From the NCBI RefSeq assembly GCF_025141935.1, contig NZ_CP081120.1, positions 2,998,501 to 3,062,500 on the forward strand: a DNA stretch of 64,000 bases. The letters run 5' to 3'. The stretch is from Sulfitobacter sp. S190 (GTDB lineage Bacteria > Pseudomonadota > Alphaproteobacteria > Rhodobacterales > Rhodobacteraceae). The translations under genes and the position numbers were made by a program. Under the pieces are notes generated by a model. It searched no databases, was not told where the DNA came from, and saw nothing but the letters and a program-made list of their open reading frames with translations. Of this stretch, positions 35,769 through 44,970 are shown one piece after another (position 1 is the stretch's first letter; the number at the start of each line of letters is the position of its first letter).

Positions 35769-35871
35769 CAATGCCCCCTGTTCGCAGGAATGGTAACGGG
35801 GCGTTCCGGAATTTGTCACCTCAAAAATAGCGAAGCGTGGCTTAGGAACAGCCTTGGGTAAAGCGCGGCAC

Positions 35872-35888
35872 CTTAGCTCTGGCCTAAG
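35872..35888. promoter_or_regulatory. CTTAG-N7-CTAAG palindrome, putative LysR-type site 1
   Basis: CTTAG (35872-35876) and CTAAG (35884-35888) flank seven bases and contain the T-N11-A signature of LysR-family sites. It lies 78 bases upstream of the monooxygenase start and 103 from the PotA-like start. A related half-site GGCTTAGG is at 35839-35846. The same 17-bp arrangement recurs at 39348-39364 next to the LysR gene. Confidence 0.65.
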
Positions 35889-35966
35889 CAACGCTAATGC
35901 AGATCATTCTTTTCGGCGCCTGTTCTTTGGGCAATTCTGCGCATGTCTGTCGGGGAGGGCCATTCG

Positions 35967-37244
35967 ATGTCAGTGGAAAAAATCGACACACTTGTCGTTG
36001 GTGCGGGACAGGCAGGCATCGCGCTGAGCGAGCATCTTGCCCATCAGGGTGTCCCGTTTGTGGTGCTCGAGAAGAGCCGTATCGCCGAGGCGTGGCGCAC
36101 GTCGCGGTGGGACGGATTGGTCACTAACGGCCCAGTCTGGCACGACCGGTTTCCCAACCTCGAATTCCGCGGTAACGCGCCGGACGAATTTGTCGGCAAG
36201 GATCGTGTGGCCGCGTATATCGAGGAATACGCCCGCATGGTGGATGCCCCCGTCCGGACGGGGGTGGAGGTGTTGCAGGCGGTTCCCCTGAAAGGCCGCG
36301 CGGGGTTTCGGGTGGACACATCCGAAGGTGTGATAGAGGCCACGCGGATTGTCGCGGCCACCGGCGCGTTCCAGCATCCGGTCATCCCGCCGATCGTGCC
36401 GCAGGACGCAGGCGTGACACAGATACATTCGGCCGCTTACCGCAATCCCGATCAGTTGGCCGAAGGGGCGGTGATGGTCGTGGGGGCGGGATCGTCCGGG
36501 GCGCAGATTGCCGATGAGCTGAACCGCGCGGGGCGCAGGGTTTTCCTGTCTGTCGGTCCGCATGACCGCCCGCCCCGCCGCTACCGCGGGCGCGATTTTG
36601 TCTGGTGGCTGGGCGTGCTTGGCCTGTGGGACATGGCCGCGCAGGCGCCCGGAACCGAGCATGTGACCATTTCGGTCAGCGGCGCTTACGGCGGGCGCAC
36701 GATGGATTTCCGGCGGCTCGCAAGCGAGGGCGTGACCCTGCTGGGCCGGACCGAAGGCTTTGATGATGGTGTGCTGTCCTTCGCCGATGACGCGCGCAAG
36801 AATGTCGATGCGGGGGATGCCAATTACGCCCAGATGCTGGATGCGGCCGATGCCTATGCGCAGGCGATGGGGCTCGATCTGCCGCCCGATCCGGACGCCC
36901 GCGCAACTTGGCCCGACCCTGCGTGCCTGACAGACCCGATCCGGGCGCTGGACCTTGCGGCAGAAGGGATCACGACGATCATCTGGGCGACCGGATACAA
37001 GCAGGATTTCAGCTGGCTCAAGGTCGATGCATTCGACGACAATGGCGCGCCGATCCACCAGCGCGGGGTGTCGCGGGAACCGGGCCTCTATTTTCTGGGG
37101 CTGCCGTGGCAGTCGCGCCGCGGCTCGACCTTCCTGTGGGGCGTTTGGCATGATGCGAAATTTGTCGCGGACCAGATTGCCATCCAGCGCGCCTATGCCG
37201 ACTATGACGGTGAAGCGGCTGTCGTTCCGACCGCCGCAGAGTGA
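35967..37244 (+). CDS. flavin-containing monooxygenase (CzcO-like)
   Basis: 425 residues from the ATG at 35967, preceded by GGGGAGGG; an ATG at 35943 is the alternative. An FAD Rossmann motif DTLVVGAGQAGIALSEHL opens the protein, an NADPH motif VVGAGSSGAQIADELNRAG follows near residue 170, and the ATGY motif is in IIWATGYKQDFSWL. The family adds one oxygen to N, S or C nucleophiles. It is followed closely by RidA and DUF1028 genes, so it may oxidise an amine to an imine or hydroxylamine that RidA then processes; this is inference. Confidence 0.88.
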   Translation: MSVEKIDTLVVGAGQAGIALSEHLAHQGVPFVVLEKSRIAEAWRTSRWDGLVTNGPVWHDRFPNLEFRGNAPDEFVGKDRVAAYIEEYARMVDAPVRTGVEVLQAVPLKGRAGFRVDTSEGVIEATRIVAATGAFQHPVIPPIVPQDAGVTQIHSAAYRNPDQLAEGAVMVVGAGSSGAQIADELNRAGRRVFLSVGPHDRPPRRYRGRDFVWWLGVLGLWDMAAQAPGTEHVTISVSGAYGGRTMDFRRLASEGVTLLGRTEGFDDGVLSFADDARKNVDAGDANYAQMLDAADAYAQAMGLDLPPDPDARATWPDPACLTDPIRALDLAAEGITTIIWATGYKQDFSWLKVDAFDDNGAPIHQRGVSREPGLYFLGLPWQSRRGSTFLWGVWHDAKFVADQIAIQRAYADYDGEAAVVPTAAE

Positions 37245-37266
37245 TCTTTTCCAGAACGGAGCCCGC

Positions 37267-37683
37267 ATGGCACATACCCGCATCCGCAAATTCAATACGG
37301 GCGACACCTACCCCGAGCAAAACCTCGACAACGATCTGTGCCAGGCAGTCGTCACGCAGGGTGGAAAGACCGTCTGGTTGCGCGGCCAATGCCCTCAGAA
37401 CCTTGAGGATGCGCAAAATATCGACAGCCACGACCCCGTGGCGCAAACCCACAAGGTGATGCAGAACATCCGGCAGTTGATCGAGGAGGCGGGCGGTTCG
37501 ATGGAGCACCTTGTCAAGGTGGTCGTCTATATCACCGACGTGCGCCACCGCGAGGCGGTCTATCGCACGATGGGCCAGTACATCAAAGGCGTTCATCCTG
37601 TGTCGACAGGGCTGGTTGTGCAGGCGCTGGCCCGACCGGAGTGGCTGGTCGAGATCGACGGCACCGCGGTGATCCCGGAATGA
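37267..37683 (+). CDS. RidA family protein (enamine/imine deaminase-like)
   Basis: 138 residues from the ATG at 37267. Landmarks are TVWLRGQCPQNLEDAQNIDS, the trimer-interface segment IRQLIEEAGGSMEHLVKVVV and YITDVRHREAVYR. The usual substrate-binding Arg near the C-terminus falls in a variant segment LARPEWLVEIDGTAVIP. RidA proteins hydrolyse reactive enamines and imines from PLP or flavin enzymes. It is 22 bases after the monooxygenase gene and overlaps DUF1028 by four, so the three form one operon. Confidence 0.9.
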   Translation: MAHTRIRKFNTGDTYPEQNLDNDLCQAVVTQGGKTVWLRGQCPQNLEDAQNIDSHDPVAQTHKVMQNIRQLIEEAGGSMEHLVKVVVYITDVRHREAVYRTMGQYIKGVHPVSTGLVVQALARPEWLVEIDGTAVIPE

Positions 37684-38354
37684 CATTTTCGCTGGTTGCC
37701 CGTTGTGCCGAGACCGGGATGTTCGGATTGGCGATTTCATCGTCCTCGCCCGCCGTGGCAGCGCGCTGTGCCTATGCCCGCGCGGGCGTCGGTGCGGTGG
37801 CATCACAGAACGTGACGGACCCGACCCTCGGCCCCTTGGCGCTTGATCTGATGCAGGGAGGCATGGGCGCGGGCGAGGCCATCGCGGGTGTGCGTAATCT
37901 GGGCAAGTTCATCGCGTACCGGCAGGTTCTGGCGGTCGACAAGACAGGGGCCACGGCGATCCATTCGGGGCCGAATTCGCTGGGCATCTGGACGCAGGCG
38001 CAGGGGCCCGATGTCGCGTCGGGGGGCAATATGCTGGCCAACGCGCGCGTTCCGCAGGCCGTCGTGGACGGATTTCTGGAGAGTGACGGCCACCTTGGCG
38101 ACCGTTTGATCGCGGCGATGCGTGCCGGTCTGGCTGCGGGTGGCGAAGCGGGGCCGCTGCATTCGGCGGGCCTGCTGATGGTCGACAAGGTCGCCTGGCC
38201 GGTCGCCGACCTGCGTTGCGACTGGACCGAAGACTGCCCGATCGAGAACATCGCGACGGCCTGGGAAATCTATAAACCGCAACTGGATGCCTATGTGCAA
38301 CGCGCCCTCGACCCACGCGAGGCTCCTTCCTACGGTGTTCCGGGGGACGAATAG
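37680..38354 (+). CDS. DUF1028 family protein
   Basis: 224 residues from the ATG at 37680, which overlaps the RidA stop by four bases. MTFSLVARCAETGMFGLAIS, then GVGAVASQNVTDPTLGPLAL and SGGNMLANARVPQAVVDGFL, are diagnostic of DUF1028. The family has an Ntn-hydrolase-like fold and is often beside RidA and peptidase or amidase genes in amino-compound catabolic operons. The activity is unproven; the linkage favours amide-bond hydrolysis. Confidence 0.9.
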   Translation: MTFSLVARCAETGMFGLAISSSSPAVAARCAYARAGVGAVASQNVTDPTLGPLALDLMQGGMGAGEAIAGVRNLGKFIAYRQVLAVDKTGATAIHSGPNSLGIWTQAQGPDVASGGNMLANARVPQAVVDGFLESDGHLGDRLIAAMRAGLAAGGEAGPLHSAGLLMVDKVAWPVADLRCDWTEDCPIENIATAWEIYKPQLDAYVQRALDPREAPSYGVPGDE

Positions 38355-38413
38355 AGCGCCCGCGCCGCAAAATCGGCGTGGATCAAATCGGATGCTTCAC
38401 CCATAGTCGGCAC

Positions 38414-39352
38414 ATGCCTACGCGTTTCACCCTCAGACAGCTTGAATATTTCGTCACCGTTGGCGAGCAGGGATCGATCGCGCAGGCGAGTGCGCAGCTC
38501 AATGTCTCCTCGCCGTCCATTTCAGCCGCCATTTCCCAGCTCGAAGTCGAATTCGGCCTGTCGCTGTTTGTTAGAAAACATGCCCATGGTCTGAACCTGA
38601 CGCAGGCGGGTCGGCAGTTCATGGGGCAGGCCCGCAAGGTTCTGGCCGAGGCGGACAATCTCAACCGGCTGGCCGGGTCGATTTCGGGAAACGTACGCGG
38701 CCCGCTGAGCATCGGGGGGTTGTTGACGTTTGCGCAGGTACTGCTGCCCGCGCTGCGCCGCGGGTTCCAGCAGAAACATGTGGATGTGCAGGTGTCGCAA
38801 ATCGAATGCGATCAACAGACGCTGATCGAGAAACTGCGCCGTGCCGATATCGACTTGGCCCTGACCTACGATCTGGAAGTGCCGCCCGATCTGGAGTTTA
38901 TCCCGCTTCGGTCCCTGCCGCTTTATGCCGTTGTCGCCGCGGATCATCCGCTGGCGAAGCGCAAATCGGTCACTGTGACGACGCTGGCCGACTACCCCAT
39001 GGTCCTGCTCGATCTGCCGATCAGCCGGGACTATTTCCTCAGCGCCTTTGAGCAGGCGGGCGTCGCGCCCAATATCGTCGAACGAACGCGGGATCTGGCG
39101 GTGATGCGGTCGCTGGTGGCCAATGGTTTCGGGTTCTCGGTTGCCAACATCCGCCCCCATTCGGACGTGTCGCCGGACGGGCGTGCGCTGTGCTTCATTT
39201 CGCTCAAGGGGGCGCCACGGCCCCTGTGTCTGGGCGTTCTCGTCACACAGGGCGCGCGGCATATTCCGGCGGTCAATGCGTTCATCGAGCATACCTCTGA
39301 CAAGACGGCGACGTGGGGATATCCGGGGTTGCCGATTACCGGCACCACTTAG
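38414..39352 (+). CDS. LysR-family transcriptional regulator
   Basis: 312 residues from the ATG at 38414. The N-terminal winged HTH is TLRQLEYFVTVGEQGSIAQA followed by SAQLNVSSPSISAAISQLEV. The effector domain contains GPLSIGGLLTFAQVLLPAL and the LDLPISRDYFLSAF region. It is transcribed with, or 60 bases after, the monooxygenase-RidA-DUF1028 genes and sits directly upstream of the flavoprotein operon. A 17-bp palindrome overlapping its own stop codon recurs upstream of the monooxygenase, so it probably regulates both blocks, with an amine-derived inducer. Confidence 0.93.
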   Translation: MPTRFTLRQLEYFVTVGEQGSIAQASAQLNVSSPSISAAISQLEVEFGLSLFVRKHAHGLNLTQAGRQFMGQARKVLAEADNLNRLAGSISGNVRGPLSIGGLLTFAQVLLPALRRGFQQKHVDVQVSQIECDQQTLIEKLRRADIDLALTYDLEVPPDLEFIPLRSLPLYAVVAADHPLAKRKSVTVTTLADYPMVLLDLPISRDYFLSAFEQAGVAPNIVERTRDLAVMRSLVANGFGFSVANIRPHSDVSPDGRALCFISLKGAPRPLCLGVLVTQGARHIPAVNAFIEHTSDKTATWGYPGLPITGTT

Positions 39353-39364
39353 CCCCACCCTAAG
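39348..39364. promoter_or_regulatory. CTTAG-N7-CTAAG palindrome, putative LysR-type site 2
   Basis: CTTAG (39348-39352) and CTAAG (39360-39364) flank seven bases, exactly as at 35872-35888. The left half contains the LysR stop codon. It lies 84 bases upstream of the flavoprotein GTG start, nearly the same spacing as site 1 to its gene. A further TTAGCCTAAG is at 39387-39396. Confidence 0.65.
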
Positions 39365-39448
39365 CTATGGTTCCGCAACCCTGACTTTAGCCTAAGCCGA
39401 TTTTCTGTCACCACTGATGCAACGCCCTTCCACACAGGAGATTTCCGC

Positions 39449-41518
39449 GTGCGCGATCCCCGCTACGACATCCTTTTCGAGCCTACGCAAATCGGTCCGC
39501 TCACGGCCAAGAACAGGTTCTATCAGGTGCCCCACTGCAATGGCGGCGGATACCGGGACCCTTCGGCGGCGGCGGCGATGCGCGGGTCGAAGGCAGAGGG
39601 CGGCTGGGGCGTTATTTTCACCGAGCAATGCGAAATGCATCACACGTCGGAGATCACGCCGTTCATCGAGTTGCGCCTGTGGGAGGACAAGGACATTCCG
39701 ATGCTGCGCAAGATGTCCGACCGGATGAAGGAATATGGCGCACTTGCGGGTATCCAGCTCGCGTATTCGGGGGTGAACGGTCCGAACCTCTATACCAAGG
39801 AAGTGCCGTTGGCGGTGTCTGCCCAGCCTATCCGCACCTTCACCAATGATCCGGTGCAAGCGCGCGCGCTCGACAAGACCGACATCAGGGATTTGCGCCG
39901 CTGGTTCGTAAACGCGGCCAAACGCTCCAAGGTGGCGGGGTTTGATCTCATTTGTCTGTACGGCGCCCACGGGTTCGGCATTTTCCAGCATTTCCTCAGC
40001 CGCGCCACCAACCACCGCACCGATGAATATGGCGGCAGTCTGGAGAACCGCGCACGGTTTGTGAACGAGGTCATCGCCGATGTGCGCGACGCGGTGGGCG
40101 ACAGCGTGGGGATCACGCTGCGCGTGTCGCTAGACGAGACAATCGGCGATTTGGGGTTTTCCAATGCCGAGGTCCGCGAGTTCGTCGACATGAACCGCAA
40201 TCTGCCCGATCTGTGGGATCTGGCGCAGGGCACGTGGGAAGAATGCTCCGGCCCGTCACGTTTCAAGGAAGAAGCCGCACAGCACGCGTTGGTCAGCGGC
40301 ATCCACGAGTTGACGGACCGGCCAATCGTGGGCGTTGGCCGCTTTACCAGCCCCGATGTCATGGCGCGGATGATCAAGAGCGGTACGCTGGATTTCATCG
40401 GGTGCGCGCGGCCGTCGATTGCCGATCCGTTTCTGCCCAAGAAGATCGAGGAAGGCCGGATCGAGGACATCCGCGAGTGCATCGGCTGCAACATCTGCGT
40501 GACGGGGGACATGACCATGTCGATCAGCCGCTGCACGCAGAACCCCACATTCATGGAGGAGTGGCGCAAGGGGTGGCACCCCGAGCGGATGAACCCGAAA
40601 GGCGGCAGTGCCAATCTGCTGGTGGTGGGGGCCGGTCCGGCCGGGCTTGAGGCGGCGCGTGCTGCGGCGGAACGCGGCTATGACGTGGCGCTGGCCGAGG
40701 CAGGCACGGTGCTTGGCGGGCGGGTGGCGCGTGAACGTCATCTGCCGGGGCTGAGCGCATGGGGGCGTGTCGCCGATTACCGTGAATACCAGCTGAGCCA
40801 GAAGGCCAACGTGGAAAGCTATCTCGACAGCGCGCTTGATGCAGAAAGCATTCTCGAATTCGGGTTCGAAAACGTCTGTATCGCGACAGGCGCGGCCTGG
40901 CGGCGCGACGGGGTGGCGCGCCAGCACGTGGTGCCCTTTCCCGCCGATGCGGCGATGCCGCTGTTCACGCCGGACGACCTGATGGCGGGGGCCAGCCCTG
41001 CGGGAGATGTCGTGATCTACGACGACGATCATTATTACATGGGTGGTGTTCTGGCCGAATTGCTGGTCAAGAAGGGCTGCGGCGTGACGCTGGTGACACC
41101 GGCCGCCTATGTCAGCGAATGGACCCTCAACACGCTGGAGCAACACGAAATCCACCGCCGCTTGGCCAATATGGGCGTCACAATCGAGCTGAACCGTGGC
41201 GTGACGGCGATCGAAAAGGGCCACGTCCAGACGAATTGCATGTTCACGGGCGTGGTTCGCCCGCTTGCCTGTGACGGGGTGGTGATGGTGTCATCGCGGG
41301 TCGAAAACAACAGCGTCTATATGGCGTTGAAGGCCCGCGAGGCGGAGTGGGCGGATGCGGGCATCAAATCGGTGAAGGTGATTGGCGATGCGAATGCCCC
41401 CGGCCCCATCGCGTGGGCGACCTATGCCGGTCACCGGTATGCCCGCGAGCTTGACGGTACCGAGATCGGTGACGCGCTGCCGTTCCGGCGTGAAATCACA
41501 CAGCTTGCGCAAGACTGA
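39449..41518 (+). CDS. trimethylamine dehydrogenase-like FMN/FAD/4Fe-4S oxidoreductase
   Basis: 689 residues from a GTG start at 39449, with AGGAG at 39436-39440. The N-terminal old-yellow-enzyme TIM barrel (FEPTQIGPLTAKNRFYQVPH to IGCARPSIADPF) binds FMN. The 4Fe-4S ligands are in CIGCNIC...SRCTQNP (CxxCxxC then a distal C). A C-terminal NAD/FAD-type double domain starts at NLLVVGAGPAGLEAARAAAE. This is the architecture of trimethylamine and dimethylamine dehydrogenases and of DgcA-like N-demethylases. It probably oxidatively demethylates or deaminates a methylated amine; the substrate is unknown. Its stop overlaps the decarboxylase start by one base. Confidence 0.92.
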   Translation: MRDPRYDILFEPTQIGPLTAKNRFYQVPHCNGGGYRDPSAAAAMRGSKAEGGWGVIFTEQCEMHHTSEITPFIELRLWEDKDIPMLRKMSDRMKEYGALAGIQLAYSGVNGPNLYTKEVPLAVSAQPIRTFTNDPVQARALDKTDIRDLRRWFVNAAKRSKVAGFDLICLYGAHGFGIFQHFLSRATNHRTDEYGGSLENRARFVNEVIADVRDAVGDSVGITLRVSLDETIGDLGFSNAEVREFVDMNRNLPDLWDLAQGTWEECSGPSRFKEEAAQHALVSGIHELTDRPIVGVGRFTSPDVMARMIKSGTLDFIGCARPSIADPFLPKKIEEGRIEDIRECIGCNICVTGDMTMSISRCTQNPTFMEEWRKGWHPERMNPKGGSANLLVVGAGPAGLEAARAAAERGYDVALAEAGTVLGGRVARERHLPGLSAWGRVADYREYQLSQKANVESYLDSALDAESILEFGFENVCIATGAAWRRDGVARQHVVPFPADAAMPLFTPDDLMAGASPAGDVVIYDDDHYYMGGVLAELLVKKGCGVTLVTPAAYVSEWTLNTLEQHEIHRRLANMGVTIELNRGVTAIEKGHVQTNCMFTGVVRPLACDGVVMVSSRVENNSVYMALKAREAEWADAGIKSVKVIGDANAPGPIAWATYAGHRYARELDGTEIGDALPFRREITQLAQD

Positions 41519-42858
41519 TGAAGGCGTTTCCATTTCCCGCATCAAACGTGACGCGTATCCTGGAATGGACGCGCAGGCGGATATTGGGCGGGCCGGACCC
41601 CAAGCATGGCGCACAAAGCCATGCGGCGCTTGAACCGGTTCTGGGGGGATCGATCACGCCGCAGGGGATCGGCGGCGCGGCGGCGTTTGCGCTTTTCACC
41701 GATACGATTGTGCCGTCGACGCGGCCCTTCGGGCATCCCACATCGCTCAGCTTTGTGGCGTCTGCGCCGACGGATGCGTCGCTGAGTTTTGACGCGGCAC
41801 TGGGCGCTGCGGGGATTTTCGCGGGCAATTGGGACGGTGGTGCAGGCGCGATCCACGCCGAAAACCAGACGCTGGAATGGTTGGCGGGCCTTGCCGGATG
41901 GGGCGACAGCGCCGGTGGCGTTTACGTGGCGGGTGGCACGTTGGGAAACCTGAGCGCCCTGCACGCGGCGCGCGACTGGAAAGCGCGGCGGATGGCGCGC
42001 CCGGACCGGTGGGCGATCCTGTGCTCGACCGAGGCGCACAGTTCGATCCGGGCTGTGGCGCGGGTCATGGATGTTGATGTGATCGAGGTTCCGCCCGACG
42101 AAACCGGGCGCATGAGCGGTGCGGATGCAAGCGCGGCCTGTGCGCCGCACGTCTTTGCGATTGTGGGCAATGCGGGTGCGACCAACAGCGGTGCGGTGGA
42201 CGACATTGCCGGTCTGGCCGAGCTTGCCCACGCGCGTGACCTCTGGCTGCATCTGGACGGCGCTTACGGGCTGGCCGCCCTGTCGGACCCCAATACGCGC
42301 CCGGTATTCGACGGGATCGAGCGCGCCCACAGTTTCACCGTTGATCCGCACAAGTGGCTTTTTGCCCCCTATGACAGCTGTGCGCTGGTGTACCGGAACG
42401 CCGCGGATGCCGCCAATGCGCACGGTCAAAGCGCGGAGTATCTGGACGCGGTGGACAAGACCCACTGGAACCCCTCCGATTATGCGCTGCACCTGACCCG
42501 GCGCGCGCGGGGGCTGCCGTTCTGGTACTCGCTGGCGACCCACGGCACCCGCGCCTACGGCGATGCCATCGCCAAGACAATCGCCATCGCGCGCGATCTG
42601 GCCGACGGCATCGACAAGATGGCGGGGCTTGAGCTGGTCCTTGGTCCGCAGCTTTCGGTGGTGCTGTTTCGCCCGACCGGCATGAGCGACGCGCAGATGG
42701 ACCAATGGGCAGAGGCGCAGCGCCGCTCCGGAGCGCTGCTTTGTTTGCCAACCACGTGGCGGGGCCAGAAAGTATTCCGTCTGTGCATCGTCAATCCGCA
42801 AACGAGCGTTGCGGGTGTACTGGAGACATTGGGCACGCTGACCACGGAGGCCGGATGA
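41518..42858 (+). CDS. PLP-dependent decarboxylase (aromatic/glutamate decarboxylase family)
   Basis: 446 residues. The group II decarboxylase signature is present: the PLP-Lys in SFTVDPHKWLFAPYDSCALVY, Asp contact in DLWLHLDGAYGLAAL, TEAHSSIRAVARVMDVDVIE and GGTLGNLSALHAARDWK. It would remove the alpha-carboxyl from an amino acid or catalyse a decarboxylation-dependent transamination. It overlaps its upstream neighbour by one base and its downstream neighbour by four, so it acts in the same pathway as the flavoprotein and the deacetylase. The substrate cannot be read. Confidence 0.9.
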   Translation: MKAFPFPASNVTRILEWTRRRILGGPDPKHGAQSHAALEPVLGGSITPQGIGGAAAFALFTDTIVPSTRPFGHPTSLSFVASAPTDASLSFDAALGAAGIFAGNWDGGAGAIHAENQTLEWLAGLAGWGDSAGGVYVAGGTLGNLSALHAARDWKARRMARPDRWAILCSTEAHSSIRAVARVMDVDVIEVPPDETGRMSGADASAACAPHVFAIVGNAGATNSGAVDDIAGLAELAHARDLWLHLDGAYGLAALSDPNTRPVFDGIERAHSFTVDPHKWLFAPYDSCALVYRNAADAANAHGQSAEYLDAVDKTHWNPSDYALHLTRRARGLPFWYSLATHGTRAYGDAIAKTIAIARDLADGIDKMAGLELVLGPQLSVVLFRPTGMSDAQMDQWAEAQRRSGALLCLPTTWRGQKVFRLCIVNPQTSVAGVLETLGTLTTEAG

Positions 42859-44003
42859 TGGGCCGGACGCTCGAAATTCTCGAAAGGCTGGTGGGGTTCG
42901 CGACGGTCAGTCACGACAGCAATCTTGATCTGATCGACTGGACACAAGATTTGCTGGAAAATGCGGGCTTCGAGGTCACACGCATCGGGTCACCGGAGGG
43001 CACGAAAGCGGGGCTGTTTGCGCGGATCGGTCCGCGTGCCGATGGCGGTATTTGTCTGTCTGCGCACACCGATGTCGTGCCCGTCGACGGGCAGGTCTGG
43101 ACCCGCGCGCCGTTCAGGTTGAGCGATGAAGGTGCGCGGGTTTTTGGGCGTGGTACGACGGATATGAAGGGCTTTCTGGCCTCGGCCTTGGCGATGGCCG
43201 AACGCGCGGGATCGGCCAATTTGTCCGCGCCGCTCAGTCTGTGCATCTCCTACGACGAGGAAATCGGTTGCGTGGGCATTCGCCAGATGATGCCCGAGGT
43301 GGCAAGACACATCGGGAAACCGCGCCTTGTGATCGTGGGGGAACCCACGTCGATGCAGGTTGCGACAGGCCACAAGGGCAAGACCGCCCTGCGCGTGACC
43401 TGCCACGGACAGGCGGGGCACAGTGCGTTGGCACCGCAGTTTGTGAACGCCATCCACGTGGCCGCCGAGATGGTCGAGGGGCTGCGCCGCCTTCAGGCCG
43501 TGCTGGCCGACGGCCCGCGCGATGACGCCTATGCGGTTGCCTACTCGACCGTGCATATCGGCAAGATCGCGGGCGGTCAGGCGCTCAACATCGTGCCTTC
43601 GGATACGCATCTGGATGTGGAGTTCCGGCATCTGGCCGAAACGCCCGCGGAGGATATCGTGGGCCGGATCACCGATCTCGCCCACCGGGTCAGCAGATCG
43701 TTTCCCGACGCGCCTGCGATCACTGTCGAAAAGGTAAATGCCTATCCCGGGCTGGAGACCGATGTGCGGCAGGATGCGGTCGCCTGGGCGGCGCAGTTGG
43801 CTGGTGCAACTAATACCGTCAAGGTGCCGTTTGGAACCGAGGCGGGGTATTTCGCACAACTGGGGCTATGCAGCGTCGTGGTCGGGCCGGGGGATATGGC
43901 GGCCGACGGGCACAAGCCGGACGAAGGGTTGAGCAAGACAGAACTGGCGGCCTGCGATGCGATGATGGACAATATACTGGGTGCCCTGACCTCGCGGCGT
44001 TGA
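42855..44003 (+). CDS. argE: M20-family deacetylase (acetylornithine deacetylase-like)
   Basis: 382 residues from the ATG at 42855, in ATGA overlap with the decarboxylase. Metal and catalytic sites are LSAHTDVVPVDGQVWT (His, Asp), GRGTTDMKGFLAS (Asp) and SYDEEIGCVG (Glu-Glu), with a dimerisation-domain His in HGQAGHSALAP. ArgE hydrolyses N-acetyl-L-ornithine. The operon has no arginine genes, so here it more likely deacylates an N-acyl amino acid or diamine intermediate. The argE symbol reflects family resemblance only. Confidence 0.88.
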   Translation: MMGRTLEILERLVGFATVSHDSNLDLIDWTQDLLENAGFEVTRIGSPEGTKAGLFARIGPRADGGICLSAHTDVVPVDGQVWTRAPFRLSDEGARVFGRGTTDMKGFLASALAMAERAGSANLSAPLSLCISYDEEIGCVGIRQMMPEVARHIGKPRLVIVGEPTSMQVATGHKGKTALRVTCHGQAGHSALAPQFVNAIHVAAEMVEGLRRLQAVLADGPRDDAYAVAYSTVHIGKIAGGQALNIVPSDTHLDVEFRHLAETPAEDIVGRITDLAHRVSRSFPDAPAITVEKVNAYPGLETDVRQDAVAWAAQLAGATNTVKVPFGTEAGYFAQLGLCSVVVGPGDMAADGHKPDEGLSKTELAACDAMMDNILGALTSRR

Positions 44004-44013
44004 GTTTGGGACA

Positions 44014-44946
44014 TCAGCGCGATTTGTTTCTGACGTGGCTGAGGCGCTGCTCTGCCTCGTGCAGGTGATCAAGGAGGATCGTGCAGAAGGCATCCGGGGC
44101 ATCGATTTGGGGGTAGTGGCCAACCTCGGGCAAAACCTCGCGCCGCGCCGAGGGCATGTAGTCCTGGACGGTTTCAAGCTGCGCCACAGGGAAGATCCGG
44201 TCCTGCTCGCCCCAGACGACGCGCGTGGGAATCTCCAACGCCTCAAATTGCCGCGCTTCGCGTTCAAACACGTCCATTTCCTTGACCTTGAGCGGTGTCG
44301 CTATGCCCCGAAGGGTTCGGACAAAGGCGCGGTGCGCCCCCGGCAGCCGCGAAAACGCATCGACCTCGTCCACCAGCGCCCTGGTCCGTTTTGCTTTCTT
44401 GTGCACGGCGATCCGGACCCCGAAGGCGTTTGTTGCACGTTGCGGCCGGCTCATCACTGCGCCCAGTCCGGGGATCGTCGGAACCCGCAGGAACGGATGG
44501 ATATGCGTGCCGAAACCGCCCGGATTGGCGCACACCGCGGATGCGTAGCGCTCGGGATGCCGTGACCCGTGCCGGATGAGCAGGCTCGCCCCGAGTGAGG
44601 ATCCGACCATATGCCCTTTGTCGATGCCCGCAGCGTCGAGAAAGGCGTGAAACATGGGCACGAAGAACGAAAGCGCACGGTAGTCCACATCCGGTTTGTC
44701 GGAATGGCCGAAGCCGGGCAGATCAAACGCGACGACGCGGTATGACGCAGCAAGCGTGGGCAGGATATCCCGCCAGATTTCGATCGATGCCGCAAGGCCG
44801 TGGACCAGAACGACGGGAGGCGCGGAGGGGTCGGCCCCCTGCGGCGTGCCGGTATCGAGCACGCGTGTTGTGATCCCGTCGCGCAGCGCGATGCGGTTTG
44901 TTTCAAAGCCCGCGATAGGCTGCGTCGGCTCGATAAGTGATGGCAT
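44014..44946 (-). CDS. alpha/beta hydrolase
   Basis: 310 residues. The fold markers are VVLVHGLAASIEIW (oxyanion HG), VVAFDLPGFGHSDKP, the nucleophile elbow GSSLGAS, the acid in VVWGEQDRIFP and the catalytic His in EVGHYPQID. It has no signal peptide. It is divergent from the PadR-type regulator across an inverted repeat, so its expression is probably controlled by that regulator, as for hydrolases handling small aromatic or acyl substrates. Ester specificity is unknown. Confidence 0.88.
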   Translation of the reverse strand: MPSLIEPTQPIAGFETNRIALRDGITTRVLDTGTPQGADPSAPPVVLVHGLAASIEIWRDILPTLAASYRVVAFDLPGFGHSDKPDVDYRALSFFVPMFHAFLDAAGIDKGHMVGSSLGASLLIRHGSRHPERYASAVCANPGGFGTHIHPFLRVPTIPGLGAVMSRPQRATNAFGVRIAVHKKAKRTRALVDEVDAFSRLPGAHRAFVRTLRGIATPLKVKEMDVFEREARQFEALEIPTRVVWGEQDRIFPVAQLETVQDYMPSARREVLPEVGHYPQIDAPDAFCTILLDHLHEAEQRLSHVRNKSR

Positions 44947-44970
44947 ATCCGCCCCCGATAGATAATAAAA

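Noticed and set aside
35967..37244. Assignment as trimethylamine monooxygenase (Tmm)
   Set aside because: The protein is CzcO-like and there is no TMAO demethylase or other TMA gene nearby; only the general family is supported.
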